From: Polyangium fumosum
Lineage (GTDB): Bacteria > Myxococcota_A > Polyangia > Polyangiales > Polyangiaceae
Direction: 5' to 3'
Assembly (NCBI RefSeq): GCF_005144585.1
Contig: NZ_SSMQ01000014.1
Location: forward strand, 124,001 to 188,000
Length of the DNA stretch: 64,000 bases
Under the pieces are notes generated by a model, which saw nothing but the letters and a program-made list of their open reading frames with translations, ran no database searches and was not told the DNA's origin. This document shows positions 17,064 to 27,794 of the stretch, piece by piece. The stretch's first letter is position 1. Each line of letters opens with the position of its first letter. The position numbers and the translations under genes are program-made.

Positions 17064-19178
17064 TCAAGCGGCGACCGAAGGTACGGACTGGAACGTGGCC
17101 GCCAGGACGTCAGGCGCAGGTAGGCCGACCGACGATAGTCCACGCCGCGCCGCCGGGAGCCATGACGCCGGATCCCCCACGATGCCCCGCGCCATCGACT
17201 CCAAGAGCCGACGCCGCAAGAGATCCTTGCGCCGGTAGAAGCTCGCCCCGTGCTCGGCGTTCGCATGCGGGACGTAACTCGCCAAGGACACGTGCGTCTT
17301 CTCGTGCAGCATCAGATCCACGAGCGCGCCGAACGCCGCCGGATCGTCCTGCTGAAGCACGGACACGAGCAGCGCGCGCACCCGCGCCGACGCGAGGTTG
17401 ACGCTGATGCCGCTGCCGTCCGTGTGCGCCATCTCGTCCGGGCCGTAGAGATCCTGGTGCACCGAGATCGGCGAGGGCGTGAGCTCCGCCGCGATCGAGA
17501 TCGCCGCGTCGATCCCCTCGAGCACCGTCATCGCCGCCGCGAGCGCGTCGACGCCCGGCACCTCCTTCGCCGTCGCGAGCAACGTCTCCCGATCGATGCG
17601 CTGCATCGCGAGCGCGCCGATGCGCCGTCCCCGGCGGTCCTGCGAGCCCGCCGCCGCAGCCGCCGCGCTCGTCGCGACGAGCCGCCGCCAGAGCGCGTCC
17701 GCGAGCGGATCGTCGAGCGAGACGTACGTGCGTCCCGGCAGCAGCGGCTCTCCCATCGGTCGAAGCGTGCCCGCACGGTAAGCGCCAAGCAGATGGCGCA
17801 AGGTGACGATGCGCGGGTGCTGTTCGTGCTCGTCGTCGATCGTGATCACGCGGATGGCCGGCGTGTCGAGGAGCGCATCCGCGAACCGCACGACCTCCTC
17901 GGGCGCGGCCACGGTGGGGCGCTTTTGCGGCCGTCGCTCGGACTCCGGCGGCGCGGCGCTCGACGGCGTCATCAACGGCCAGGGCTTCGACGAGCGTGTT
18001 GCCTCCGTGAGCTCCTCGGGCGCGCTCGCTGCCGCAGGTTGCGTGGGCTGGCCCGCGAGCGCGGCGCAAAGCAGCCGATCGAGGACCGAGGAGAGCCTGT
18101 GATCCACGGCGCGGAGCAGCTCGCGATCGTAGAGCGCGTCATGCAAGACGAAGCGTTCGAACGCCGCGATGAGCGCCGACTCGATGGCCGCCGAGGCGTG
18201 CGCGGCCACCGCGGATCGACCCTTGTTGAGCGGCACCTCGGCAGGCAGCTCGACGACGATGCCGAAGCCCGCCGACACGATCGCCCGCGCGAGGTCGCGG
18301 TGGAGCGAGAGCTCGGGCGCGGTGAAGAGATCCTGACGGACCGCGACGAGCAAGCCGCGTTGCGTGATCGTGACGTGCGGCAGAGCGCCGTCGCCGCGGC
18401 CGACCCAGATCGAGATCTCGCCGAGCGGGCCGGTGATCGGACCCCCGACGTGCGCGCGCGCGACGCGGCGCATGCGCGTGCGGGCGACGTTGATGAGCAC
18501 ACCGTCGACGTAGATCCGAGCGACGGAGGGATCGACGAACGACGCGGCCGCGGCGACCTCGGAGGCGAGGACCGAGCGGCTGATCGGCTCGTCGAGCAGG
18601 AGCCGCACCGACGTGCCGGTCCACCCCTCGACGTGCGGCAGCGGCCGGAGAGACCAGGCGAAATCGGCATACGGCGGGCCCTTGCCGAGTGGCTCGACGC
18701 GCAGGAGGTGTCCCTCGGTGCGCGTGCGCGTCTTCACTTCGAGCCGCGGCGCGATCTCGAGCGCGCTGAAGAAGCCGATGCCGTGCTCGCCGATCGCGAG
18801 CTCCTCGCCCTCCTTGCCGCTGCGGAACGGGACGAGGAGATCGCCGAGGACCTCGTCGGCCGTCATGCCGCGCCCGCGATCGGTCACGATGATCTCGGTG
18901 CCGCCGAGCCCCGACTGCACGTCGATCGCAGCCCCGCGCGGTGAGGCGTCGAGCGCGTTCTGGACGAGCTCGCGCAAGGGCGCGATGCGCGAGGCGCTCT
19001 GCGCGTAGATCGTACGCGAGAGGATCCGCTCGGCGAGATCGGGGACCGTCGCCTCTCTGCGGCAAGCCTCCACGATGCCCGGGCGGGCCGCGCGGCTCGC
19101 CGCGAGGTAGGCCGCCGAGCGGCCATGCACGCGCACGAGGAGCAGGTCCGAGAGACGGCCAGCGTAGACTTCGGTCAT
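17064..19178 (-). CDS. Hsp90-like (GHKL) ATPase with C-terminal HExxH motif
   Basis: 704 residues from ATG 19176-19178 (GGGGGGAA upstream; an extension to 19223 lacks support). The N-terminal GHKL ATPase domain has the N box with E70/N74 (RELVQNALDAS), D100 in VTDRGRGM, and GEHGIGF (130-136), as in Hsp90/MutL/MORC proteins. A middle Hsp90-like region follows to about residue 350, then a variable linker. Near the C-terminus LVDLMLHEKTHVSL carries a zinc-peptidase-type HExxH (625-629), with H643 in AEHGASFY as a possible third ligand. No Hsp90 dimerisation domain is evident. It is 41 bp downstream of a second GHKL gene. The peptidase function is inferred from the motif only. Confidence 0.8.
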   Translation of the reverse strand: MTEVYAGRLSDLLLVRVHGRSAAYLAASRAARPGIVEACRREATVPDLAERILSRTIYAQSASRIAPLRELVQNALDASPRGAAIDVQSGLGGTEIIVTDRGRGMTADEVLGDLLVPFRSGKEGEELAIGEHGIGFFSALEIAPRLEVKTRTRTEGHLLRVEPLGKGPPYADFAWSLRPLPHVEGWTGTSVRLLLDEPISRSVLASEVAAAASFVDPSVARIYVDGVLINVARTRMRRVARAHVGGPITGPLGEISIWVGRGDGALPHVTITQRGLLVAVRQDLFTAPELSLHRDLARAIVSAGFGIVVELPAEVPLNKGRSAVAAHASAAIESALIAAFERFVLHDALYDRELLRAVDHRLSSVLDRLLCAALAGQPTQPAAASAPEELTEATRSSKPWPLMTPSSAAPPESERRPQKRPTVAAPEEVVRFADALLDTPAIRVITIDDEHEQHPRIVTLRHLLGAYRAGTLRPMGEPLLPGRTYVSLDDPLADALWRRLVATSAAAAAAGSQDRRGRRIGALAMQRIDRETLLATAKEVPGVDALAAAMTVLEGIDAAISIAAELTPSPISVHQDLYGPDEMAHTDGSGISVNLASARVRALLVSVLQQDDPAAFGALVDLMLHEKTHVSLASYVPHANAEHGASFYRRKDLLRRRLLESMARGIVGDPASWLPAARRGLSSVGLPAPDVLAATFQSVPSVAA

Positions 19179-19219
19179 CGGTTCCCCCCTGATTTCCCCA
19201 CCGCCCGAGGCTCGCTCGA

Positions 19220-20938
19220 TCAAGCCGTTCCCGTGACCCCGATGGGCTCGCTGACGATGAGCTCCCGCTCGAGATCCGGTTCACGCATGCCCGTCGCGCG
19301 ATCGAACGCGACGCGCAGCGCGTACTGCTCCGACCAGCCCACGCGCCGCGCGACCGCAGGCGCGTCCTCGCGCACGAGCAGCGCGTGACGCGTCCCGAGG
19401 CAAGGCAGCGGGCCCGGCGCGTTCTTGCGGCCGCGCGCGAGCGCCACGGGGACGGCCTCGGGCCGCTCGGATCGACGGGCGAGCTCCACGATCCCAGGCA
19501 GATCCGGGCGGCGACGCGCGAGGCTCGACAGGCTCTCGGCGTGATCGATCTCGAGCTCGCGCGCGAGCAGCTCTCGCTCGCCGGGGATGAAGCCTTGCCA
19601 CTCGCGCTCGGCCCAGAAGCTCTCGGGGACGAAGAGCCGGCTCTCCACGTTGCTGCCGAGGAAGCCGATCAGCGGCTCGCGTCGCTCCGGCCCGACGAGG
19701 TACCGATCGGGGCCGAGCAAGGCGCGCGCGAGCTCGGGCGCGACCTCGTTCCACGCCGCGGATTGAAGCATCAGCGCGCTGATCTGCGCGGCGACCTCCG
19801 CCAGGCGATCGGCCGCCTTGCGGCTCGTCCCCGGCGCGCGGGCGAGGTCCACAAGCCTGCGGTAGAACGACGCGGCCGTCGCGCGGAAGTTGCGGCAAGG
19901 CTTGAGCGCGTCGCGCCCCTCGGTGAGCTCCACCGCGGAGGGAAAATCGATCAGCGCGAGCTCCGGGATCGCGAGGCAGCCTTCGACCTTCACGCCGGCG
20001 TGGTAGGTCGCGGCGCAGATCCCGGTCACGAGCGCGCGGCCGCCCACGTAGAAGCGCGCGACGCGGCTCGGATCCTCGGGCGAGAGCGCATCCGTGAAGT
20101 GCGAGCCTCCCGCGAGGTACCGGCCGTCGTTCAGCGGCGCGCTGTCGAGGTTCACGATCGCGCGCTCTTTCGGGAAGAAGTGCAGCGCGTCGCGCAGGTA
20201 CGCGCGGAGCGGCTCGGCCTCGATGAGGGAGGAGCGCACCTGCACACGCGTCCCGGCGCGCGGCGTGAGCTTGCGGATCGCGCAGACGAGCGACGAGGGC
20301 TCGGGGCCGTCGGCGAGCACCGAGAGCGACCAGCCCGAGGTCCCGTCGCCCGTCTCCACCTCGATCGACAGGCTGGTCGGATCGGGCAGCCCGAGGCCGA
20401 TGACCGAGAAGAAGCCCACGCCGAAGCGCCCGAGGTCCACGCCGGCGCGCTTGTCGGTCGCGAACGGCACGAGCAGCCGCGACAGGATCGTCCGCAGATC
20501 CATGCCGATCCCGTCGTCGGTCACGGTCACCACGCCTTCGCGCACCCGCACATCCACGCGGGCGGGGTGCTCGGGCGTCGCGTCGATCGCGTTCAGCACG
20601 AGCTCGACCACGGGCCGCAGCGGGTGGCCGAACTGCCGGCCCACCTCCTCATCGAGGATCTTGAGCAGGTAGGCCCGATCCATCGGTGGGCGGGCCGGTG
20701 CTCCGGCGCCCGAGACGAGCGCCACGAGCGCGGGCCGGTAGAGCCCGATGGCCACGAGCTCGTGCAACGAGCCCAGGAAGCAGAGCTCGCCTTCCCGTAC
20801 CCCTCCGCGGGCGATTCCGCCGGCGCGGGCTGCGGCGAGGTCGATGTGCGTCCTCGTGAACGGCCCTACGTGCGCCGATTGCTCGGCCGGAGGCGTCCCG
20901 AGGGGCGAAGAGTCCGGAGCGCTGCGTGCCGTCGCCAT
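19220..20938 (-). CDS. Hsp90-like (GHKL) ATPase
   Basis: 572 residues. A divergent N-terminal ~85 residues precede the GHKL ATPase domain: N box RPVVELVLNAIDATPEH (E112, N116), G1 VTDDGIGM (D141/D142) and G2 GRFGVGFFSVIGLG (170-183). A phosphate-loop-like VPFATDKR lies between them, at the same place as VPFRSGKE in the neighbouring ATPase, so the two proteins share architecture and are likely ancient duplicates. The C-terminal ~200 residues are unrecognised and lack the HExxH motif of the neighbour. It is first in a two-gene unit divergent from a VWA lipoprotein. Role unknown; GHKL pairs of this kind are sometimes part of conflict or stress systems. Confidence 0.8.
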   Translation of the reverse strand: MATARSAPDSSPLGTPPAEQSAHVGPFTRTHIDLAAARAGGIARGGVREGELCFLGSLHELVAIGLYRPALVALVSGAGAPARPPMDRAYLLKILDEEVGRQFGHPLRPVVELVLNAIDATPEHPARVDVRVREGVVTVTDDGIGMDLRTILSRLLVPFATDKRAGVDLGRFGVGFFSVIGLGLPDPTSLSIEVETGDGTSGWSLSVLADGPEPSSLVCAIRKLTPRAGTRVQVRSSLIEAEPLRAYLRDALHFFPKERAIVNLDSAPLNDGRYLAGGSHFTDALSPEDPSRVARFYVGGRALVTGICAATYHAGVKVEGCLAIPELALIDFPSAVELTEGRDALKPCRNFRATAASFYRRLVDLARAPGTSRKAADRLAEVAAQISALMLQSAAWNEVAPELARALLGPDRYLVGPERREPLIGFLGSNVESRLFVPESFWAEREWQGFIPGERELLARELEIDHAESLSSLARRRPDLPGIVELARRSERPEAVPVALARGRKNAPGPLPCLGTRHALLVREDAPAVARRVGWSEQYALRVAFDRATGMREPDLERELIVSEPIGVTGTA

Positions 20939-21132
20939 CGAGCAGACAATGGTGGGCCAAGTTACCTCTCGCGCAAGGGGGGGTTCCGATACCGAGCGTT
21001 CTCTTTGGCTTGTGTTCCTGGCGTGGAGACGCGATCCGCCCCGGCGCGTTTGCGTGCCGCTCGTCGTGGTCGATTTCGAGGTCTGGCTTCTGATACGCTC
21101 GGGTCGTTTTCCTTACGACTGAGGAGGAAACG

Positions 21133-22512
21133 ATGGGGCGCGTTCTGCGGTGGCTCGGCGTGAGCCTGGGGCTTTTCGTTTCGATTGGAATTGGGCTCGG
21201 GGGAGGCTGCGCGGCGGGAGGCAGCAACCGTCCTGGAAGCGGAGGGGACGGCGGCGAGGGGGGCTCGGGAGGATCGGGCAACCAGGGCCCCGTCGGACCT
21301 GGAGGCGGCGGCGTGGGCGGATTCGGCGGCGGCGTGGGCGGCGGGGGCCCGGCTTGCGCGAAATTCACGGCGGAGGCCCAGCAAGCGCCCGCGGCCATGC
21401 TCACCGTGCTCGACGCGAGCGCCAGCATGAACAAATCGTCCAAGTGGGGGACGGCGCAGCTCGCGATCAAATCGGCGATCGACAAGGACGTCTTCGACAC
21501 GATGTCCCTGGGCCTCACGGTCTTCCCGGCGAGCTTCATCAACCCGCCGCCCTGCATCTGCTCCTATGTCGGGCTCGATCAGGCGACATGCAATGCCCTG
21601 CTCGCGCCGGGCGTCTCGTGCGGCATCTCCGTTCTCCCGCAGGTGCCCGTGGCGCCGGCCGGGAAAGACAAGACAAACGCCCCGACCGGCGTACGCCGCC
21701 AGATGTACGATTGGCTCGTCGGCCATCCGCCGCTCAGCAACGGCGACGACGGATCGCCGATTTACGACGCTCTCAAGGCTGGCTACGAATCCTTGAAAAC
21801 CGAGAACATCGCCCGGCGTATGCTCGTCCTCATCACGGACGGCGGTTTCTCGTGCACGTCCGTGGCGAGCCCGGCCCGGCCCGGGTACGCCGACGATTAC
21901 AGTTGCCCCGACTGGGAATATCCGGACAGCGTGAATGCCCTCATCGCGGGCGCCCGGAACGACCCGAACAAGCCCATTTTCACGTTCATCGTGGGCGTTC
22001 CGGGGTCGAACAGCACGGGCGTCGACGTCGACGGGTTCGCCACCCCGCCTTACAACATGCTCCTCGCGCTCTCGACGTACGCCGTGAGCGGCTCGCCGGA
22101 CACCGTGGATCCGAGCTGCGACAAGGGCGCCGCCTTCACGCAAGGCGCGCCTGCCCCTGCCAAACCTTGCCATATCGATCTCTCGAACGGCGCGCAGTTC
22201 AACGCCGACGCGTTGGCCAAGGCGATCGCCGACGTCCGCGGCAAGGCGCTCGGCTGCGTCTACGACCTGCCGCCCCCGCCGCCCGGCGAGCAGATCGACA
22301 AGACCCAGGTCAACGTGAACCTCACGCTCGACGGCATGCTGCAAAACCTGAAGAAGCGCACGGATCCGCTGGATCTCTGCCCGCAGGACGGCTGCTGGGA
22401 CTACACCCCGGACGGCAAGGTCCAGCTCCTGGGGAAGGCCTGCGAGGGCCTCGGCGCGGCCACCGACGTGAAGGTCGACATCCAGGTCGGCTGCGAGACC
22501 ATCCTCAAATAG
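21133..22512 (+). CDS. VWA-domain lipoprotein with glycine-rich linker
   Basis: 459 residues, ATG with GAGGAGGAAA upstream. A signal peptide ends at a cysteine in LGGGCAAGG, then a ~50-residue Gly/Ser-rich stalk typical of myxobacterial surface lipoproteins. A von Willebrand factor A domain follows, with the MIDAS-type DASASMNKS and a later LVLITDGGFSC. Numerous cysteines (PPCICSYVGLDQATC, CPQDGCWDY, GCETIL) suggest a disulphide-stabilised exported fold. Probable role is surface adhesion or protein binding; the ligand is unknown. It is divergent from the GHKL pair with a 194-bp shared upstream region. Confidence 0.82.
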   Translation: MGRVLRWLGVSLGLFVSIGIGLGGGCAAGGSNRPGSGGDGGEGGSGGSGNQGPVGPGGGGVGGFGGGVGGGGPACAKFTAEAQQAPAAMLTVLDASASMNKSSKWGTAQLAIKSAIDKDVFDTMSLGLTVFPASFINPPPCICSYVGLDQATCNALLAPGVSCGISVLPQVPVAPAGKDKTNAPTGVRRQMYDWLVGHPPLSNGDDGSPIYDALKAGYESLKTENIARRMLVLITDGGFSCTSVASPARPGYADDYSCPDWEYPDSVNALIAGARNDPNKPIFTFIVGVPGSNSTGVDVDGFATPPYNMLLALSTYAVSGSPDTVDPSCDKGAAFTQGAPAPAKPCHIDLSNGAQFNADALAKAIADVRGKALGCVYDLPPPPPGEQIDKTQVNVNLTLDGMLQNLKKRTDPLDLCPQDGCWDYTPDGKVQLLGKACEGLGAATDVKVDIQVGCETILK

Positions 22513-22632
22513 AAGGCGTTTTTCGCGCCAAGCGGGTTTCCGGCGCGGCCCCTCCGTCGTCTTCGTGCGTCCCGACGCGGCGCTCGCCTGTTCCCCGATC
22601 TCGCGCGGCGCCTGGCGTGCTACGTCACGGGC

Positions 22633-23097
22633 ATGAAGCTCCCATCCCTGCTGTACCCCGATCTGAATCGCACGGGCTCGCTGGGCGTCTTGGTGGTCCG
22701 GCTCGTGACGGGCCTGCTCCTCGCCGCGCACGGGTTCTCGAAGCTCGCGGCCGGCCCCGCCGGGCTCGCCGGGGGCCTCGCGATGAAGGGTTTTCCCGCG
22801 CCGACGCTCCTCGCCTGGTGCGCGACCCTCGCCGAGCTCCTCGGCGGCATTTGCTTGATGCTCGGCCTGCTCACGCGCCCCGCGGGCGCCGTCGTGGCCT
22901 TCAACATGGTCGTCGCCTGGGCCTCCATGCACATGGCGGATGCCGCGCATTTCGGCACGGCCAAAGGCGGGTCATTCGAATACCCCTTCCTGCTCTCGAG
23001 CCTCGGCCTCGCGCTCGCCCTCACGGGCGGCGGCCGTTATTCGCTCGACGCGGTCCTCTTCGGTCGCAAGACCGATTCCGGCGGCGGAGGCGGCTGA
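22633..23097 (+). CDS. DoxX-family membrane protein
   Basis: 154 residues with four predicted membrane segments. DoxX signature: GVLVVRLVTGLLLAAHGFSKL, then a glycine/alanine-rich loop and AELLGGICLMLGLLTRPAG, with FNMVVAWASMHM and PFLLSSLGLALALTGGGRYSLDAVL at the end. DoxX proteins are small integral membrane proteins linked to quinone/redox functions or membrane integrity; the exact role is unclear. The 3' end overlaps the convergent YihY gene by 61 bp. Confidence 0.88.
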   Translation: MKLPSLLYPDLNRTGSLGVLVVRLVTGLLLAAHGFSKLAAGPAGLAGGLAMKGFPAPTLLAWCATLAELLGGICLMLGLLTRPAGAVVAFNMVVAWASMHMADAAHFGTAKGGSFEYPFLLSSLGLALALTGGGRYSLDAVLFGRKTDSGGGGG

Positions 23098-23963
23098 ATC
23101 GAGCGCGGCCCCTCGGCCTTCGGCGAGGCCCAGCGCTCCTGCGCGTCGTCGTGTGGATCTCGCACGCCCTCGAGCTGCGCGTTCACCTCACCGCCGACGA
23201 GCAGCGCCATCGAAAGGAGCCAGAGCCAGAACAGCAGCACCGCGACATTCGCGAGCGTGCCGTAGAGCGTCGCGTACCGCGCCAAACTCCGCACGTAGAC
23301 CGAGAACAACGTCGAGACGATCGCCCACAACGACACGGTCACGAGCGCGCCGGGCCAGACGCGCCTCCGCACCGTGGCCGGACGCGTGATCGTGAGCCGG
23401 AAGAACGCCGCGATCAGCGCCGTCACGATCACCGCAGGCCCGGCCGCCGCCACGAGGGCCCCCCCGAGCGAACCGGTCACGTGCGTGAACAGAATGCCCA
23501 GCGCCGTGGCGATCCCGACGAAGGGGATCGCGCCGAGCACGAGCGCGACGCCCACGAGCCGCCGTTTCCACCAGGGACGGGGCGTGCAGACGAACATTGT
23601 CTCGAACACGCCGATCGCCGTCGCGGCGCCGCCCGACGCGACCCACAGGAAGGCGAGGAGCCCGAGCGGCGCGAGCACGAGGGCCTTCGCGTCGGAGATC
23701 CGGAAGAAGTCCTCGCCGAGCGCCGCTGAAACGGACGGAGGCGCCGCGCTGAGCAGCGATCCCAGGAGCTCCGCGGCCGCGTCGCGCAGCCGATGCAGCG
23801 CCCAGCCGGCGACGGCGAGCAGCGGGATGATGCTGAGGAACGCGTCGAACGCCATGGCGCTCGCGGCCCGCGGCGCGTCGTGCAGATCGAGGTAGTGGAC
23901 CAACCGGCCGAGCGCCCGGAAGGCGGAGCTCGCCAACACGGAGAGGTGCCGCCGGTCCCACAT
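23037..23963 (-). CDS. YihY/BrkB-family inner membrane protein
   Basis: 308 residues with about six membrane segments. Family pattern: HDAPRAASAMAFDAFLSIIPLLAVAGWAL near the N-terminus and YATLYGTLANVAVLLFWLWLLSMALLVGGEVNAQLE near the C-terminus, as in UPF0761/YihY (often misnamed ribonuclease BN). Molecular function is not established. The hydrophilic C-terminal ~45 residues are Pro-rich and overlap the DoxX gene on the other strand. Confidence 0.9.
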   Translation of the reverse strand: MWDRRHLSVLASSAFRALGRLVHYLDLHDAPRAASAMAFDAFLSIIPLLAVAGWALHRLRDAAAELLGSLLSAAPPSVSAALGEDFFRISDAKALVLAPLGLLAFLWVASGGAATAIGVFETMFVCTPRPWWKRRLVGVALVLGAIPFVGIATALGILFTHVTGSLGGALVAAAGPAVIVTALIAAFFRLTITRPATVRRRVWPGALVTVSLWAIVSTLFSVYVRSLARYATLYGTLANVAVLLFWLWLLSMALLVGGEVNAQLEGVRDPHDDAQERWASPKAEGPRSIQPPPPPESVLRPKRTASSE

Positions 23964-24056
23964 GCCTGTACTGTAGCAAGGCTCCGGCCTTCATGGCGCA
24001 TTGTGTCGTCGCGTTCGTGCGCCATGGAAAGCAAAAAGCCGACCCCGTTGATGCTT

Positions 24057-24091
24057 GGGGGCTCCGCTCGGGCTTTCCGAGCTACGCCCCC
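24057..24091 (-). terminator. Hairpin downstream of groEL
   Basis: GGGGGC (24057-24062)/GCCCCC (24086-24091) and GCTCGG (24066-24071)/CCGAGC (24077-24082) form a two-part stem; on the minus strand a T-run (GGCTTTTTGC) lies about 20 bases further on. It is near-identical in layout to the hairpin at 2535-2578 (GGGGGCGTAGCTCG shared). It probably ends the groESL message. Confidence 0.5.
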
Positions 24092-24161
24092 AAACCCCCG
24101 ACGAGGCCGGCCTTCGCTGTTCTTTCACGATTGCGTCGTGGGTGTCACGACGCGCTTCGGA

Positions 24162-26124
<1,963 letters not shown>

Positions 26125-26248
26125 CGTGAAACCCTCCGGGGGTGGCCGAGAGCCACCAGATCCCATTCGCAATGGGCAGGCGCGGAGCGCGCGCATTCAT
26201 GCTTGGCGCCCCCGCCACATGCCCGATGAGCTTGCGGTTTTTCGATTG

Positions 26249-26275
26249 TTAGCACTCACGGAGGGTGAGTGCTAA
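26249..26275 (-). promoter_or_regulatory. CIRCE operator (HrcA site)
   Basis: TTAGCACTC-N9-GAGTGCTAA, a perfect match to the CIRCE consensus, extended by one pair each side (GTTAGCACTC/GAGTGCTAAC). It lies just downstream of the predicted -10 box of the groESL promoter, where bound HrcA repressor would block transcription until heat shock. Confidence 0.97.
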
Positions 26276-26287
26276 CGAGCGGCCCGG

Positions 26288-26315
26288 AAGATAGTCATGG
26301 TCGTTCGGCTGTCAA
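26288..26315 (-). promoter_or_regulatory. groESL sigma70-type promoter
   Basis: On the minus strand TTGACA (26310-26315), 16-bp spacer, TATCTT (26288-26293). The expected start site lies next to the CIRCE operator. The rest of 26125-26577 shows no gene. Confidence 0.75.
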
Positions 26316-26577
26316 GCGGCCGAAATTCGCGGCCGAAACGATCGCTGGCAGCCGCCCCCCGGGGTGGCCACAAATCCTCGGAATCCCTCGTAAAACCGTC
26401 TGCCGTGTGCTGGGCGTCGTGCGCCCGCTGCGGTAGATTCCGTTCATGAGGCCCGCGTCCGGCCCCGCGCCGTCCGCGAGCCTCTGCCGCCGGTCTTTCG
26501 AGGACGAGCTGTTCAACCGGGCGCGTGGCGCCTGCTGGATCCCGGTCCCAAGCGCCCCGTCCAGGACGAGGTGCCCC

Positions 26578-27186
26578 GTGAGCCGTACAACCAATATCGC
26601 GATCTCTCCCAGTATCTCCGACTACTTCATGGACGCCGTCGGCGATGCGCTGCGCGCGCGGAAGATCGAGGCCTCCGCGGCGGCGTCGCATTACCTCGTC
26701 GGGGTTCTCTGTGATTATGCCCACCCCAGCGAGGACAACGAGCCGGCTTTTTCCCGGCCCCTCGCTTTCCAGCTCCACGACGCGCTCGAGGCCTCGGGGA
26801 CCACGCGCTTCCGCCGCCTGCGCGCGCTCGGGGACGGCGTGCTCTACGGGATCGGTTTTTTCGGCGGCCACGTCGACATCCGCGGGATCGACCGCGGCTA
26901 CGTGATCCGCGTCGGCGCGACCGCGTACGACAACGCCTCGGCCATGCTGCGCACGCCGGGCCAGCGCGCGACCCACGACGTCCTGTCCGAGCTCGCCGAT
27001 CGCTTCGAGCAATTCGTGGAGGTCCTGAACGAGGTCGCCGACGGCGCCATCGCGCAGGGCGCGCAGGGCCAGCGCGGGCTGCTCAAGCTCTACGAGCGCT
27101 GGCTCCGCACGGGCTCGTCGCGCATCGCGGAGGAGCTCGGCGCGCGTGGGCTCGTCGCGACACGTGGAAAGGAGGGCGTTCACTGA
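26578..27186 (+). CDS. Hypothetical protein, first of a coupled pair
   Basis: 202 residues from GTG 26578 with a GAGGTG site at 26567-26572; an in-frame ATG at 26446 gives a poor-quality extension. A family is not recognised. The product is soluble and helical, with DYFMDAVGDALRARKI, SAAASHYLVGVLCDYAHP and a C-terminal RGLLKLYERWLRTGSSRIAEELGARG helix. Its stop overlaps the start of the next gene (TGATG), so the two are translationally coupled and probably act together. Confidence 0.65.
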   Translation: MSRTTNIAISPSISDYFMDAVGDALRARKIEASAAASHYLVGVLCDYAHPSEDNEPAFSRPLAFQLHDALEASGTTRFRRLRALGDGVLYGIGFFGGHVDIRGIDRGYVIRVGATAYDNASAMLRTPGQRATHDVLSELADRFEQFVEVLNEVADGAIAQGAQGQRGLLKLYERWLRTGSSRIAEELGARGLVATRGKEGVH

Positions 27187-27794
27187 TGGCGCCCTCGCTG
27201 CCAGCACGCATTCAGGCAGCGCTCGAAGGCACGTACGGCATCCCGGAGGCGCCCTCGGTGGAGGATTTCATCCAGCCGATCGACGCGTCCGAGGACGAAG
27301 GCCGCGAGGTCCTTTTCGTGCGCGAGGACGAGGACGGCGTCTCGATGGCGCTTCATTTGCCGCGCGCGGCGCTCGAACCGAAGAGCCCGTCGTTTGATCT
27401 GCTCTGCCAGGTCGTGGAAGGCGTGAGCCATTTCCTCTGCCTGGCCGAGCGCGCGCGTCGAGAGCTCCCGGTCACGCAGTTCGAGCTGGAGCTCCAGGCC
27501 GAGGTCGACAAGTACGTGCTCTTCGTGCACGGCCCGCTCGCCGCGCGGCGCTTCGATCCCAGCCGCGCGGCCCGCATCCGCGCGCGCCTCTTCGAGGCCG
27601 TGGCGTATCTCCATCCGCCTGGCACCGAGCGCGGCGATCGCTACCGCCTCGCCAATGATCTCGCCGCGCGCTTCGCGGGCAGGCTCGAAGAGAGCTTCGC
27701 GCGGCGTGGCCACTTCGATCGGATGCGCCGCGCGCTCCGCTCTTTCTACGCGGCCGGACAATCCGACAAGATCAGCCTCGCCCGCGCGGCTTAG
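27186..27794 (+). CDS. Hypothetical protein, second of a coupled pair
   Basis: 202 residues starting in the TGATG overlap with the preceding gene. The N-terminal half has alternating beta-type segments (DEGREVLFVREDEDGVSMALHLP) and the middle is helical (LCQVVEGVSHFLCLAERARRELP; FELELQAEVDKYVLFVHGPL). The final ~70 residues are Arg-rich helices. No catalytic motif recognised. It ends in a 4-bp convergent overlap with the epimerase gene. Confidence 0.7.
   Translation: MAPSLPARIQAALEGTYGIPEAPSVEDFIQPIDASEDEGREVLFVREDEDGVSMALHLPRAALEPKSPSFDLLCQVVEGVSHFLCLAERARRELPVTQFELELQAEVDKYVLFVHGPLAARRFDPSRAARIRARLFEAVAYLHPPGTERGDRYRLANDLAARFAGRLEESFARRGHFDRMRRALRSFYAAGQSDKISLARAA

Noticed and set aside
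16439-17266. Long minus-strand open frame covering the intergenic region between the V4R and Hsp90-like genes
   Set aside because: It overlaps the 3' part of the Hsp90-like gene in another frame, starts without a ribosome binding site and has low-complexity Arg/Ser/Gly composition typical of chance frames in high-GC DNA.
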